NCBI GenBank assembly: GCA_012932295.1 | Contig: JAAONU010000006.1 | Span: 25,322,882-25,386,881, forward strand | Reading direction: 5' to 3' | DNA length: 64,000 nt | From: Cyclina sinensis | Lineage: Eukaryota > Mollusca > Bivalvia > Venerida > Veneridae | Part shown: piece by piece, positions 44,357 through 56,500 of the stretch | Layout: each line of letters starts with the position of its first letter | How positions within the stretch are numbered: position 1 is the stretch's first letter | Position numbers and translations under genes: made by a program | Notes under the pieces: model-generated | Databases searched by the model: none | What the model saw: only the letters and a program-made list of their open reading frames with translations | What the model was told of the DNA's origin: nothing

Positions 44357-45676
44357 ATGGAGTCACGTACTATTAAGAGAAGATACTTTTCCTGTATGCA
44401 TTGTGAACGGGCAGGGAGTTCCCACACCGGTGAGAGATACCGAATGGTGGATCACATAATGAAGCACCACCTGGCCCTGGATCAAGCAGCCTTCTACTGC
44501 AACCTATGTATGTTTAGGTGTACGACCAGGGAACAATTGGACAAGCACGTTACAAGCTACAAACGTCATATCCTGATGGCCTCCACACTGGGAACCACTG
44601 ACGTCAGGCGATACCTGATACAAAACCCAAACCCTAAGCCTGTAGTAGAGGGCATTGATTACAATGCAGCTGTTGTAGAAGATCAGGGAAGACCGATGAT
44701 TCCCAGGTTAGATGGCTCACTACAGCCACAAGTCTCTGTTTCATCTGGTGTAAACAGTCAAGGTCTGGTCACAGTACAGTTGCCGCCTGCTGTTCTTGCT
44801 GACTTACTCTCCCCAGTTCATTCCAGGACTCATACACCAACGCAGCCTTCTTTTCCTCACACAGCACCACTTCAATATGACCCTTTACGACCGAGCTATA
44901 CTGGTACCTGCATCCAAGAAGATCCCTTTCAGAAAATGTATGCAACACCTGTCTGCAGTTCAAGGTCAGAGTCCCTGCTTCCCTCCACTCTCTCTACAAA
45001 TACCTCAGCAGTTGATCCTGTGACCACACAGACAGTCATGAGTTCGTGTGCACCATCACTTAGGTTACCAGATCTCTCAACAAACATACAGACGAATACT
45101 CCTGCTGTCAAACCCTCCATAAATCTGTCCACATTAAACACACCTGAGTCATACCATTATGAAGATCCTCTGATGAGCAAGGAAGAAGATATTATCCAGC
45201 AAATTCTTGGTACTGACAGCGAATCTCAGATGGCATTCTCCCCAGTCCAGCAAAAGACTGACTCTCCACATGAAACTCTAAACAACGACAACACAACCAT
45301 GACTTCAGACAAGGAATGCCAAACCCTACCTTTTGAAAAGCTTGTAGAGGCCCAGTATGCCCCACTCACCTCAACACTAGCACACTTTGAGAAGACCATG
45401 GAAGTCACCATTTCTAAGGTGTGTTTTGGCATGGAGACCGTTACAAGGGCAACCAGACATCTTGGCGCTACCTTGGAAACAATGTCAAACTCTATGACGA
45501 ACATATCCCGTACCCTTGACCGTTTACTGGAGGAAAAGAAGAAAGAAAACAAAAGATCTGACCCATCTGCAACTTCAACATCTACATCGAAACGCCCTAG
45601 GGAAGAGGAACAAGACAAGGAAAACAGAAAACTGAAGTCCGTGGTAAACAAGAAAAGTAATAATTATAAGAATTGA
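44357..45676 (+). CDS. Third ORF of Gypsy element: two-finger C2H2-like protein
   Basis: 439 residues from the ATG at 44357, in the place where env sits in errantiviruses. No signal peptide or membrane segment. Finger 1: C13, C16, H33, H37; finger 2: C48, C51, H64, H71, with FYCNLCMFRCTTREQLDKHV as its core. Residues about 80-330 are Pro/Ser/Thr-rich and polar. About 330-410 is helical and could be a coiled coil (VEAQYAPLTSTLAHFEKT). The end is basic (KRPREEEQDKENRKLKS), like a nuclear signal. A splice acceptor-like CATTTCAG lies directly upstream and a GTGAGT donor before gag, so a spliced mRNA is plausible but inferred. I know of no assigned function; nucleic-acid binding or help in nuclear import or targeting is a guess. 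The open frame in such a young element argues for function. Confidence 0.8.
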   Translation: MESRTIKRRYFSCMHCERAGSSHTGERYRMVDHIMKHHLALDQAAFYCNLCMFRCTTREQLDKHVTSYKRHILMASTLGTTDVRRYLIQNPNPKPVVEGIDYNAAVVEDQGRPMIPRLDGSLQPQVSVSSGVNSQGLVTVQLPPAVLADLLSPVHSRTHTPTQPSFPHTAPLQYDPLRPSYTGTCIQEDPFQKMYATPVCSSRSESLLPSTLSTNTSAVDPVTTQTVMSSCAPSLRLPDLSTNIQTNTPAVKPSINLSTLNTPESYHYEDPLMSKEEDIIQQILGTDSESQMAFSPVQQKTDSPHETLNNDNTTMTSDKECQTLPFEKLVEAQYAPLTSTLAHFEKTMEVTISKVCFGMETVTRATRHLGATLETMSNSMTNISRTLDRLLEEKKKENKRSDPSATSTSTSKRPREEEQDKENRKLKSVVNKKSNNYKN

Positions 45677-45679
45677 ACT

Positions 45680-46340
45680 GTTAGAGAATGTGTATGACTT
45701 TCAAATTCATTTCGACTGCTTTACTAACTAACTAGCACTTAAAGATATTAATAGGTAGCATGTAGTGTATTATCAAATTACTTGGAAATTGTTGGAACAG
45801 TACTTATTTAAGGTTAAAAAAAAAAACAACCCTTATGTATTTATTTACCATATTGTTAAATTTCTCAAATATTTATGCTTGTATTTATCAAAATAGCACT
45901 GTTAATGTGTGCTTGCATCTGTACTCTGGAAAGATGCTGTAATAATTTCTCTGTAACACGTTGATTGTCTATAAAGGTGTTAAATTACTTTGATATTTAA
46001 ATGTTATATAAAGTTCTTTTTCTGCTGTTCTTTGCTGTGCCTATAGATTACTCTTATTGTATTTGTTGTTAAAATGTTAGCTTCATAGCTTTTTGTGAAG
46101 CACACCTATTTAGAGATTAAAAAAAAACAACTAGTCATCTCAATGAAATTCGATTGTATTAGATAAAATGTACATTAAGGTGATTTATACTAATAATTTG
46201 TGCATTAAGGTGATTCATACTTATAATTTGTGCATTAAGGTGATTCATACTAATATTTGGTGTATTTAGGTAATTCAATTATTTCTTTAATCTGTAAAGG
46301 AACTTTTATTGAATATTTATGGCAACGGGAGTTTTGCCAT
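45680..46340 (+). other. 3' untranslated part of Gypsy element
   Basis: AT-rich, no ORF. Contains four copies of a 30-bp repeat around TGCATTAAGGTGATTCATAC (46168-46285). Confidence 0.6.
46168..46285 (+). repeat. 30-bp tandem repeat near 3' LTR
   Basis: About four copies, decaying towards the LTR. Confidence 0.75.
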
Positions 46341-46341
46341 A

Positions 46342-46356
46342 GAAACTGGGGGGTAA
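46342..46356 (+). promoter_or_regulatory. Candidate polypurine tract
   Basis: GAAACTGGGGGGTAA just before the 3' LTR, the position of the plus-strand primer. Not a perfect purine run. Confidence 0.55.
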
Positions 46357-47883
46357 TGTAATGCCCCAACATTTTACCTGTATTTGTTTGCCTCTTCATT
46401 CTTTTGTCATTCTTAAAACTATCTTTGTATTTTTATTGTTGATTTTTACTGGCTACACCACATTTAGTTGGCTGTTGTCCTTGATAAAACACACAGATCA
46501 ACAACTCAACCTTACGTATTGTGCCAGTATCTCTTTACATCCAGTGTTTAAGAATAAATGTTTGTAAGTTTTCACAGTAGAATCACCAGTTTTCACGACC
46601 TTGATGCAGTTGTCAGTATACATCACTGACATTTATCTAGTCAGTATTTGCTAGTCTGTTTTGTAAATTCCATGTTTTCATACTACATTGACTTTTTAAA
46701 TATCCATGTTTCCTTGTAGTTATTAAATAACAGTCTATTATATTTTTGAGAGCACTTGCCCATAAGTACTTGTCGGCCATATTGATTTTCGCAGTGAATA
46801 GTCGCTTAGCAACCTGGTGTTTACATTTTTGACAGTCGATCCTGCATACAAACGAATTTAGCAATGTTTGCTCAACTTGCCTCACGCAAAAGAAAATATG
46901 AGGTTATTATTATTTTTTTCCTATCTATTCTTTAACTAAATTTAATGGTTTACTCATTTGTACAGGCTACTTTAGCTACAAGTGCTTGTTTCCACAGTGC
47001 AAACTGTGGTTCACTAGTTTTTTTGTGGAGCATCCCAGTGTGAATTTCACAGAATTGGGCAGTGATGTTCACGGTTCCACTTGTGATGCACACTGTGGGC
47101 TGTGAAAAGTCTGTGGAGTATATAAACCCTGTCTGTAACTCAGAAAGGGGGGCTCTTGGCATGTGAATGTTTAGAAAGCACACATCATTATTTTGTCTAA
47201 GATTTCTTCGAAGCTTAAAATTAAACTAAGTTCAAGGTGTGCTTATTTTTACACATTTTCTTTTTTAAAATCTTAACACAGATCTGTCTAAATTATCCAA
47301 CTTAAGGAAGTTAAATAACTTTTTTGTACATTAAACATTTTCTTTTGAACAGATATCTTTTTCATATTTATGTTGGAATACTGACAGTTCGTTTTTTTAA
47401 GGGTTGGTTGCCTCGCGACGTCACTGGTTATTTTGTTATTAAGTCAGATTTGTAAGCTTGCATTTGTTAGGTAATTTAAAGTCATTATTATCGAATACAT
47501 TATAGAATTTACAAAATTCAGTAGTTTGATTACTATTAGAGTGTCTAAAATAAAAGACATTAATAAGCTTAATACTTGTTTGTCTTAGTAGTAGAAAAAG
47601 AGTGCCCCATTAACTTTTATGCTGAATAACTTAGTCAACAATCCCTGTGTGCCCGTCTGTCTTAACTCCTGGCTATAGTTCAACACTTAGAGGTGGCTCG
47701 CAGCGAACAACAAAACCAGACCTAAAGTGGTGTTCGCTTTTTGGTACAGTTTAGACCCCTCCTATCAACAGAAGTAAAATAGAGTCGAATGGTCTACCTA
47801 TTTATATACGCTACCGGGTTTACAATCAATTGCATGAGAGTCCTTTAGAGACAGGACATTACCTTGGTCAGAGGACCGTAACA
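46357..47883 (+). repeat. 3' LTR
   Basis: 1527 bp, same length as the 5' LTR. The only mismatch I found is C to T in TTTGTAAGTCTTCACAG (TTTT in this copy). Confidence 0.95.
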
Positions 47884-47887
47884 ATAT
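47884..47887 (+). repeat. Right target-site duplication of Gypsy element
   Basis: ATAT, as at 36972-36975. Confidence 0.6.
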
Positions 47888-50830
47888 CTCAGCTGATCCT
47901 GTCACCTCCTAAGGTATGTATGTAATGTCTATACACACATTGTATCAGAAGAAAAAGTAAATGTTTTGGGACCTACTTAACGATTTCTCTCATGAAAAAT
48001 AACATAGAAGTCCTAGATTGGAACACTTAGAGAGCTTATGTCTTTTTTTGCAGTTGTTTTGAGACCCAGATCGAAAAAAGATTACCTGTTCATGAATGTT
48101 TTCGTTATTGAGAAACAACCCAGAAAACGATTTTTTTTTCATTGAAGCTATGTTCAACAAATTGACTGATTTGTTTTGTTTAAAGACATTTTCCAAATAA
48201 CTTAGTATGTCTGTGTATATGACAGAGGATGCTTTCAAAGGAACGTACGTACGGGCGGGCGGACGGACGGACGGAAAGGCAGACAGACAAACAAAGGTGT
48301 GTTGCGAATGACAGAAACTATAGAAACTACTTAAAAGATTTACTCTATCTACAAAACGGTGTAACAAAGTTAGGAAGTCCACAGTGTTTATCGCTGTTTA
48401 ATGTATTTCTAATGACAGACCAGTTTGACGTAAGAGCAACGATAACATTGGTCAATTCCATAAAATGGTCTTCCATCAGTAACCTTTATATAAATTTTGC
48501 ACTCTTGAAGTCCGACTTGCTGACTACAAGTTAGGCTGTAGTAGAGTCTGAGTACACAGTTACCTGATCCGTGTTGATACTCATTACACAGAAATTTCTA
48601 TTAAACAAACAAGCATTAACTTAACTACATAGTCATTTCAGGGAAACAGTCAACAATGCCAAAACTTTAGTTTTATTTTCTCAAAATTTGATGCGAAATG
48701 CCCAAAGCTTATACAGGAAGATAGTACATGTACATTCAAACTTTCTAATCAATATATTATTTCTAATCTATTTAATATCAACTCAAGCTGTCACTGTAAC
48801 TGTACTCCTTGTAAATGTGGATCGTTTAAATAATTACGGTGGTTAACCAGCTTGGACTTCTTTTTAAACAACCTCTTCGGACTTTTAATGATCCAGCAAA
48901 GGTTTCAGCCACAACTTTAGACCGGTGTGTACAAAATATTTGATTTTTTAACATTTTTTGCATATTTTGTTATCATGTTCTCCTTACGGCACAAATACAT
49001 ATCTTTTAGAAAATAATGTTTAATCCACGATATCGTGGCTAGATTTGTACCAAAAACAATTTGCATTGGATCTTGTAAGACTGGTCGAAACTACAAGGTG
49101 ACATGAATATAATGTCAATTTCTACGAATAATATATATTTTACAAGGTGTATCTATAATGAACAAAATTACCACTTCAAAATAGAAGTTCTTTACATGCA
49201 ATTTATCCAGGTAAAATCCGGTTACTTGTTGTAAACGACAAAACATACACTTTTCGCAGCAAAAGTCTTCTAGTAGTGATGGCATGGAGCAGAACTAATT
49301 AATATTCGAATCAGAATGATCATGATCCGTCATGTTGTATGATTTACTGTAGCCATTTCGGTTTATTACTAAAACGCCATTTGTTTCGCCAAGCTAATGA
49401 CGTTATTTCAGTTGTGGGAATATTTATCTTTGTAAATCATCACGGGTATGTTTTAACGAAGAGAATATTAATATAGTGTAGTTCTGAATTAAAACTGTAA
49501 GACGGTAACAACAAACTGCTGTTCTTCGGATGAACGGTTTGATCAATTTCTTTTAGAATCGCAGTCTACGAGTCATAATACAACTTTACAGTCAGGCTCA
49601 TACAATGATATTTCATTTTCCTGTGTCTACAATAACCTATAGTCCGGGAATTTTAGAAGGGGGTGGGATGCGTGCCGGGTGTGCCCCCTTCTGGTCCGCT
49701 AGTAGTATTGCTTATATGTTTATGCGAACAAAGAATATCATTATTATAATGTAGTAATTCCATGGTGCTTTCTATCAGAAATCATGCTTTGTGTACAATG
49801 TAGATCTATTGTATCTAATTTTGTTTGTTTCGGGTTTTGTTGCCAGTTTTTCAGTGACGAAAAACAAATTCCAGGTTTAGGAAATCGTATTTAACATAAT
49901 AAAATTAAAGTAGCAGAAACTTGTAAAAACTGTTTACCTCGTATATTCTGTGATATAGCAAATTTGAAAAATTTACGTTTAATTACGCCGAAATCTTTCA
50001 GATTTTGGTTCACTGTCCATTGTTTTGATGATATTTATCTAAAAAAGTATTTGGCTGGATCATAAATAGACCGCGGACGCTTATTTAATTTAAGGAAGTC
50101 CGAGTCTGTTAACCACCGTGCACGTGATAACTAGACTTTTTTTTTCGTTTATGTTTTGCCTTTCCCAGTTGAATGTAAAGGAATGACTAATCACTTATTT
50201 TAACTGCCTTGAAAGACCTTGAACCGATCTATTATTATGTAATTATACAAGCCCGTTGCTTAAAAAAGAATTCCTCTAACCGAATACCGTAAACCAATTT
50301 TAGAAATACAATTATTTCATTAAAATTCTTTTATTCAGACACAATCGCCTAAGAGAAAATTATGTACATGTAGAATTATTGTTTAGCTTCTATTTATATT
50401 CATGTAAAGAATCAGCCATTGAAAATGTAACAAACTATACCAAATTACAAAAAGTGACTGAAAATTTTCCGCAGATGTTATCTGTTTTCTTTGATCTTAT
50501 CTCATGTTGACTAAATTTACACCTTTTAAGATAGTCGGCATGACAGACAGAAAAGTATCGTGTTTTCCCTCAAAGTTTAGACGTAGCTGAAATAATGATA
50601 ATCCCATCTTCAAAATAAATAAAATATGTCATAATAAAATAATAAAATGATAAAAAAAATAAAAAAAATATTATTAAAAAATTGGGTTAATTTATAATGC
50701 GTAGTTAAGTCATTTAACAGCATTAGTTTCAGTCATCGCAATTTGTTTGTCCTGTTGACATGCTAAAATTCATTGTAATCAAGGACAATTAGATAGGTGA
50801 CAGACACAAGACGGGGCTGTTTGTAGTAAT
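47888..50830. other. Intergenic, mostly featureless
   Basis: No supported gene on either strand. A GGAC/GGGC microsatellite occurs at 48251-48295 and an A/T-rich run at 50630-50690. Confidence 0.55.
48251..48295. repeat. GGGC/GGAC microsatellite
   Basis: CGGGCGGGCGGACGGACGGA followed by AGAC-type units. Confidence 0.8.
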
Positions 50831-50839
50831 CAGAAAAGG

Positions 50840-50920
50840 TTTACAGTTGTGGAGAACAGGACTGAACAGTAAAAGGCTGGACTTCTAATCAGGGAATTAT
50901 TGATTCGACTCCCACTAAAT
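50840..50920 (+). mobile_element. tRNA-like SINE head
   Basis: CTGGACTTCTAATCAG can form an anticodon arm and GATTCGACTCCC matches box B. The downstream body contains a short direct repeat of CAACAAACTAAACCATAAAA (near 50985-51030). Confidence 0.5.
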
Positions 50921-51049
50921 CTCAAGTGACTTTCTGTATTTCCAGACTTTTGGCATAGGCATCGTTTTGTCGTATGCAACAAACTGTGCAACAAACTAAA
51001 CCATAAAAAATGCAACAAACTAAACCATAAAAATAATTGTACATTGTAC

Positions 51050-51410
51050 TCTAACTAGTGCGGCCACTCCTTTCTAAGAGCCATTTCTTCTCAAATATTG
51101 TTCCGGTTTGTCAATAGTGTCTTCAAGTGACTCAATATTTCATCCAAAAGACATATTTTCTCTAACAAGACAAATGTCATTCTCCTCCGGTTCAGTGATT
51201 TCATGCTATAAAACTTAATGTTATGCCTGTGACAATTCTGTTTATACGACCCTAGAATGTATTGTACCCATAGGTCACCACATGCCTTTTACAGAAAAAG
51301 TGTTTCAAACCAGTTTCTTCACTTTTAACTTTTGGATTTTTATGCTCCAGTTGAACACCATAGGACAAAATATAGTTTGATTACAAAATTTGTAGGACTT
51401 GCATGCAAAA
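51050..51410. other. Intergenic, nothing recognised
   Basis: No supported gene; possibly SINE body or repeat sequence. Confidence 0.4.
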
Positions 51411-51418
51411 GATTAAAC

Positions 51419-52010
51419 AAAGGGCAATAACTCCACTAAAATTTGTCGAATCGCAAAAGCCTGAGTGTATGCGTTACAGCTCTTGATAATGATCATTCTG
51501 TAAAATATTTGTGAAAACTACATGAGGAATGTAGGAGGAGTTGTGCACAGAATCAATATAAAGTAAAACTAAAGGGCAAAAACTTTGTCTAAAAATAATC
51601 AAATCGCAAAAGCCGGAGTATATGCGCTGCGGCACTTAATAATGATATATCATTTTATGAAAGTTTTGTGAAACTCGCATGGAAAATGCAGTAGGAGTTG
51701 CGCACACAAGAAATATAAGTTAAATTTTTAAAAAAGGCAATTTCTCCGCCAAAAATACTCAAATCGCAAAAGCAAGACTGTACGCTCTGCGGCACTTCAT
51801 AATCCTCACACTGTGAAAGACTGGTGAAAATTGCATAGGAAATGTAGGAGGAGTTGTGCACAGAAGAAATATTTTTAAAAAAATAAACAAAGGGCAGTTA
51901 CTCCGCCAAAAATTCTAGAATCGCTTGAAGCTAGAGAAAATACACTGCGGGACTTGATATTGTTTGAAAGTTTGGTGAAAATCAAATGAAAATTGTAGTA
52001 GATGTTGCGA
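51419..52010. repeat. 155-bp tandem repeat with GGGCAATAACTC motif
   Basis: Four diverged units starting near 51419, 51572, 51731 and 51889. Each begins around AAGGGCAATAACTCC, then AATCGCAAAAGC, and ends near GTAGGAGGAGTTGTGCACAG. Confidence 0.85.
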
Positions 52011-52014
52011 CCAG

Positions 52015-53030
52015 AGGATTAGAAGACGGGTGGACAGACGAAATAACGGATGTACAGTGCGACAATGTTATTCAGCCTTTTCGGTGGTATAATGTGTAGA
52101 AAACTTCGGTCTCATTTCATTGTTAAATCTAATCAGAATCCTGTATCCTCTAACAACAAGACATATTTCTGTTTTGGTCCACACAAACTTTAATGATAAG
52201 CAAAGTTTTCAGTTTCAAATTGGATCGACAAACAGAACGTCTAACCACCATAACTGTCACGTGGTACTTTCGAGAAATATCCAGTAAGAAGTTTAAAAGG
52301 AATCTAACACTTAAAACTACACTACTTATAGCGTCTGCATACTAGTGCAGTAAAGTTACTTTATTAAGACTATTAGTCAAAATTACGAGGAAATCAGCAA
52401 TGCTGAGGACCCAGAGTCAAAAAATTTATAACAAAAAAGATCCGCTATTAAGATCGCTTCCGGTCTTATAACCTACAATATATCTGTTGGTTCTATTAAA
52501 ACGAATGAGAGAAGTTTTCTACACACCTATTCGCTCATGAAGACGCAGGGCCGTGAAGTGGAGCGAAATTGCGTAACGCCGAAAATACCTTCTTTTTTTT
52601 CATTTGACACTCGGAAAACACGCAAAAAAACGTTTGCTAGTTCTCTACATCCAGTGATTTTTTGGCATAACTGTCTATGGTGACATTTGATTTACTCTTT
52701 GAACAAAAGTTTAGAATTCGAAATTAATAATTTAGAATAAATGCATAGTTTTTAAAATTGTAAAAATTTCTATTGGCTTAATTTCACAAACAGCTACCTT
52801 ATAATCATATTAAGCGTATTAATGGTAATATTAACCATCTTTGAATCAGATTTGACCGGTCGATTGCAGGGATCTTTTCTAGATCAAGTACGGTGAAATA
52901 TGTATTAATTAAGCAATTATATATGATATTTATATTTAAAAGTTTATTACAAAAAGACTTAGAATAACTGTACATTGATGAGTAAAAATAAAATCAATTG
53001 AAAATAGAATACAACGAATCAATATACAAT
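52015..53030. other. Intergenic, nothing recognised
   Basis: AT-rich sequence downstream of the monooxygenase gene; no supported gene. Confidence 0.5.
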
Positions 53031-53031
53031 A

Positions 53032-53034
<3 letters not shown>

Positions 53035-53102
<68 letters not shown>
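53035..53102. repeat. (AT)n microsatellite
   Basis: 34 perfect AT units. Confidence 0.95.
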
Positions 53103-53106
<4 letters not shown>

Positions 53107-53121
53107 CTTGAAAAATATATA

Positions 53122-53127
53122 TTTATT
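53122..53127 (-). promoter_or_regulatory. Candidate poly(A) signal of monooxygenase gene
   Basis: AATAAA on the minus strand, about 395 bases after the stop. Confidence 0.35.
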
Positions 53128-53520
53128 TTCACAAAGTTCAGTACTTTTCCGTGGAAGAAAAACACAAATATTTGGTCCGTCAAACATTTAATAGATTCTA
53201 TTTTAATTCTAAATATAAATGGTCTAAAAAAGAACCCAGTTACTTCAAATTTATGTCTTTAATATCTTTTGTTTTAATTACGCACTGTTTGTTTTAAAAA
53301 ATTAAATTGAGGTCACGATTAAGAAAAATTACACAGACGCATATTTTTGTCCCCTCACCTAACGCCTACAAACGTCTGCGTAAGTTTTAAAAAGACGTCA
53401 CACCTGACGTCATAACACATATATATTCACTATTCTGGATTGCCAGCCCTTTTGGTAAGACGGAAACCAGACAATTCTTTCTGAAGTCTGATTGGAACCA
53501 GGCTGTATATACGCTAATGA

Positions 53521-56500
53521 CTAAACAGGTTGAAGCCAAAACAAGGAGCATAACATTGCAACAGCCAGTGACATATGTGTTAGCACTCCACCGCTGCCTG
53601 TTTGTGACGTCTCAACTTTTATGACGGACGGACATTTCTCCGGCGCCGGTTTCTCCTGTTCAAGAACAAGCTCTCTGTCGCACGAATCAAGAGCAGCGTA
53701 GAATTTCAATATGGCTAGAACATCCGGGGATTCCTTCTCAATACTTGTTCGAGCCCATTCATCTACTGTACCTTAAAACACCAAAGAAATGCTCCATCAT
53801 TTAATATTCAAAAATATAGTCAACGCCCTTGTCATCTTTGACGTCATTTTTGATCATTTTAAAGTGAACCAGAAGCATTTCAAATACACGTTTAAGTAAT
53901 TTGATAATTACTGTAGCCAAATAGAAAAATTGGTTGATATATTTTTTAGATTTTCAACATTGCCGGTAATTTTGAGCGATTTTTCCCCTAATATCATCAA
54001 TTCAGTCAATAAAGAGCAACATAATGAAACAAAGACTGGACAAATAGATTTGACAAAATGACATAGTAAATGAGGCTCTTTTTTACAGAGTTTTATAAAC
54101 ATACACGAAACTGAAAAGATATACAACATTTAGGCCTACCTTTTCTGTAACAAGAACTTTGTTTCAGTCGTCTGACAATTGGCAAACATTCTTTTCTACA
54201 ACCAATATGAGGCGAGCAATTTTCCATCACAAGGTCAAAGGTTGCTTTCATACTAGGTTTACTAAGGTCGTGAAGGTCATTGAAGTTGCAGCCATGAATG
54301 ACGTCACTGATGTTGAACGCGCATAGAGTTACATCCTTCCAGGCGGTACATAGTGGCATGGGTATACTTTCTAGAAAACGAAATTCCAAAGGCTGTTGAA
54401 AACATCTTAGAATACTTTTTATGTTAGGAATGGGTTTTTTTATTATTAGAATAATCTTGGTTTCCTCATACATCAAAAAGTTTTATAACAGACAACAAAG
54501 AATAAAGAGATTTCCATTGCATCGAAACATTTAATTACTTCTAAAAAAGTGTTAAAGTAAACAACGTTCTTTAAGATATCGAGTAGCTTCTACAAAAAAA
54601 ATAGCAGCATGTATTTATCAAATCCTCTTTGTTAAGGGCCATCCTGAACAAAGCATACACAGCTAACATAATCTACAAATCACTATGTAAATCGTGTTTG
54701 CGAATTGGTGACAAAAAAACGTAAAGTTAAACCTTTGAAATGTACAGAAACTAAACATGTCTACCTTTAGGATAGTACGTTATAAATCCGTAGCACATTT
54801 CATCGTATGTACCATCTCCAAAGAATGTTGTTGTTGTTCTTGACAAAGAGTTGAAAACACATTCAGTCCGTATCTCGTCTCCTGGTTTTAAGGTCAACGG
54901 CGTCTCGTAACTGAGTATAAACAATGTTTCAAAAGCTTAAGTTAGAGTTACCGCCCTCTAACAGTCTGAGATTTATCAGGTGAGCAGTTTACTTTCCCAC
55001 TGTGCTTGGGAAAGAGGGGAACAAGACACCCTATCACCGTATGTAAATTCCAACTTTCAGGCACGAAACCTCGTTGTTTAAATATAGGCGTGGCACGAAG
55101 CCATACATTTGTATATCTTTGCTTTAAATGATGTAGAGCAGTAAAACATGTGGAAAATAATTGACTCAAAAGCATATGTATTACAATCGGGAACTAAGAT
55201 ATTTTAAAAGAAACCAAAAATAACAATCTATCATAGACTTATTGCATTTATTTTATCAAAAGTTATGCTAAACCCTACTGATCACTCCAGAAATTAATCT
55301 TGATATGATTATCTCCCGTTAATACTCTCCTTATCCATCATGACCAGACTACCAAAATTAACAGAGCTTTAAACATTAGCAGTTGTATAGTTTTAACACA
55401 GCTCTTACGCAGTGTTTTGCAAAAAATGCGAGTTTATGAACGAAATGTATCCATTTTAACACTGATTTTTTCAGGAAAAGAACCTATAGTGCTCATTACT
55501 TACATATGGAGTTCCGGTGTGTTGTAGTCAAATTTTGGGTCATCTGTGATGTCATAAAGTTTTCTACCATCGCGAATTAGTTCTACCTTTTGAGACACAC
55601 CTGTAGCGAAACATCAGTATAGAGATATTATACAAACACCAAAGCAAAGGAATTTGATTTTAAGATACAATAGCTGAAACGGCTTGAAAAACGTACACAT
55701 GCCCTTAATAACATTTTAGCCTTAGGGCTTTAGCATTTCATATAATTCAATTTAGCAATAAACCTTAACAAGAAAAGGAGGACGTTCGAGAAAATAATAA
55801 TGGATACGAGTGAGGTATCGCATTCTTACCAAGTCCGTGCATATGGTTGAAGGCTACCGGAACCTTCACTTCATCCTTTATTAGCCATTGTGAACACTCG
55901 GACGAACATACACCGGTTAATCGAACTTCCTTCTCTCCCGGAGGTATAACGAGGTGGTCTTGGCCGACGGTCAATATTCCGGCGTCGTACTGTCGCAGCT
56001 TTTTCGTAAGGTAAACGGTAATGCCCGAACTATCCGTATAATCCGCACGTTCTTCCGGGTTATTCCAGTGAAGCTTTACAAAAGTGATATTTAGAAGGAA
56101 TTCATACAGACATCTCTGTTTTTTACATAAGAAATGCATACAGACACAAAATAAATAAAGTTTGAAGTCTGAATTTGAGGTTTATCGATGTGTTGTTACG
56201 TCTTAGTAAAAGAATACTTAAAAAAGCAATTAAGAGGTATGTGAGGACATAAGATTCTTAGTACCCAAGCACTTCTGAATTTTTACTGATAACCGTTTTC
56301 TTACTATGCGCGTAATTAGTAAGAAAAGAATCCCCGATTTCGTGAGATCCTCTTTACAAAGCTCACCTGTATCACACCACGTTTGTAACCCTTACTGCCA
56401 ATACGAAAGCCCATGTCTTTGTGGGCGCACTCCCCCAGCATGCCGAAACTCCAGATCCCAATGACTGCCTGACAGTTTTTGTCAACCTCCATGTCACAGT

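Larger units (their letters stand above)
36976..47883 (+). mobile_element. Complete Ty3/Gypsy LTR retrotransposon, 10.9 kb
   Basis: LTR (1527 bp), tRNA-Leu primer site, gag, pol (protease, reverse transcriptase, RNase H, integrase with GPY/F-type end), a third ORF, polypurine end and second 1527-bp LTR. A 4-bp ATAT duplication flanks it. The LTRs differ at one base by eye (near 37189 versus 46570) and the ORFs are intact, so the insertion is recent and may still be active. The pol order (reverse transcriptase before integrase) is that of Ty3/Gypsy. The clade within Gypsy was not resolved. Confidence 0.95.
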
